Under the pieces are notes generated by a model. That model worked only from the letters and a program-made list of their open reading frames with translations, had not been told where the DNA came from and did no database searches. Positions 63,879 through 64,000 of a stretch of 64,000 nucleotides of DNA are shown here, piece after piece (position 1 is the first letter of the stretch; each line of letters begins with the position of its first letter). Source of the stretch: Aphrocallistes beatrix. Lineage: Eukaryota; Porifera; Hexactinellida; Sceptrulophora; Aphrocallistidae. The DNA lies in assembly GCA_963281255.1 (NCBI GenBank), contig OY725501.1:883882-947881 (forward strand). Direction: 5' to 3'. Both the position numbers and the translations under genes were made by a program.

Positions 63879-64000
63879 CAGTGGCGGCGGAACGTAATTT
63901 TTTTTAGGGGGCTAACTTGAGTAACTAGTCCGCCTTCTACTAGGAGATCGAAAAGATGTGCAACATGATCCTTAATTATTAGATGTTTCGTTTGACTGTA
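63879..64000. mobile_element. hAT-type element cut by the window edge
   Basis: CAGTGGCGGCGGAACG matches the hAT end at 56253, followed by a T run and GGGGGCTAAC. The other end is outside the window. Confidence 0.6.

Overview
The window looks like AT-rich, repeat-saturated animal nuclear DNA. The organism is metazoan because it carries a spliced nuclear-receptor gene: two C4 zinc fingers followed by a ligand-binding-domain start, on + strand exons at 22417-22744, 27108-27407 and 42310-42767. Both sequenced junctions are in phase and use GT-AG sites. The junction peptide KKEAVQEER and the LBD opening (ESAKTQLLNIIEWAKRI, LPMDD) are NR2A/HNF4-like, but the P-box reads CEACKS, not the usual CDGCKG. 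An early-branching animal such as a sponge would fit one HNF4-like receptor in a TE-rich genome; this is inference and the species cannot be fixed from sequence. No other intact host gene was found, and the 3' end of the receptor gene (most of the LBD) was not found downstream.

Layout. 1-22.3 kb, upstream of the receptor: foldback elements, many copies of one MITE-like family (here Fam1, with a CAAGCGCGCTTCGCTTGC end and TGACGTCA motifs), pogo-, mariner- and hAT-type MITEs, a mariner transposase C-terminus (4.4-4.8 kb), a 1.85-kb TTAA-flanked element (13.9-15.8 kb) and a Tc1/mariner element (19.6-21.9 kb) broken by two hAT insertions. 22.4-42.9 kb, receptor gene: intron 1 holds a 1-kb foldback, pogo MITEs and a palindrome; intron 2 holds a long-TIR element with a Cys-rich protein remnant (27.5-30.2 kb), a ~142-bp satellite (34.3-35.1 kb), a mariner transposase remnant with an adjacent tRNA-derived SINE (35.5-36.9 kb), a degenerate THAP-domain gene on the minus strand (40.4-41.1 kb) and foldbacks with tandem-repeat arms. 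43-64 kb: more Fam1 copies, a composite inverted-repeat element (47.2-49.4 kb), pieces of a Ginger/KRBA2-type integrase (49.6 and 57.4-57.8 kb), a RAG1/Transib-type transposase fossil (52.95-56.2 kb) with two later insertions, and a nearly readable Tigger/pogo transposon (58.2-60.8 kb).

The most unusual points are the RAG1/Transib-like fossil with its catalytic-region motifs still readable, the group of foldback elements sharing similar ends and 8-bp duplications but carrying different tandem arrays in their arms, and the receptor with ten S/T-P motifs between its DBD and LBD. Target-site duplications were read by eye and let many insertions be placed in order of age. All family names come from recalled motif patterns; no search was run.
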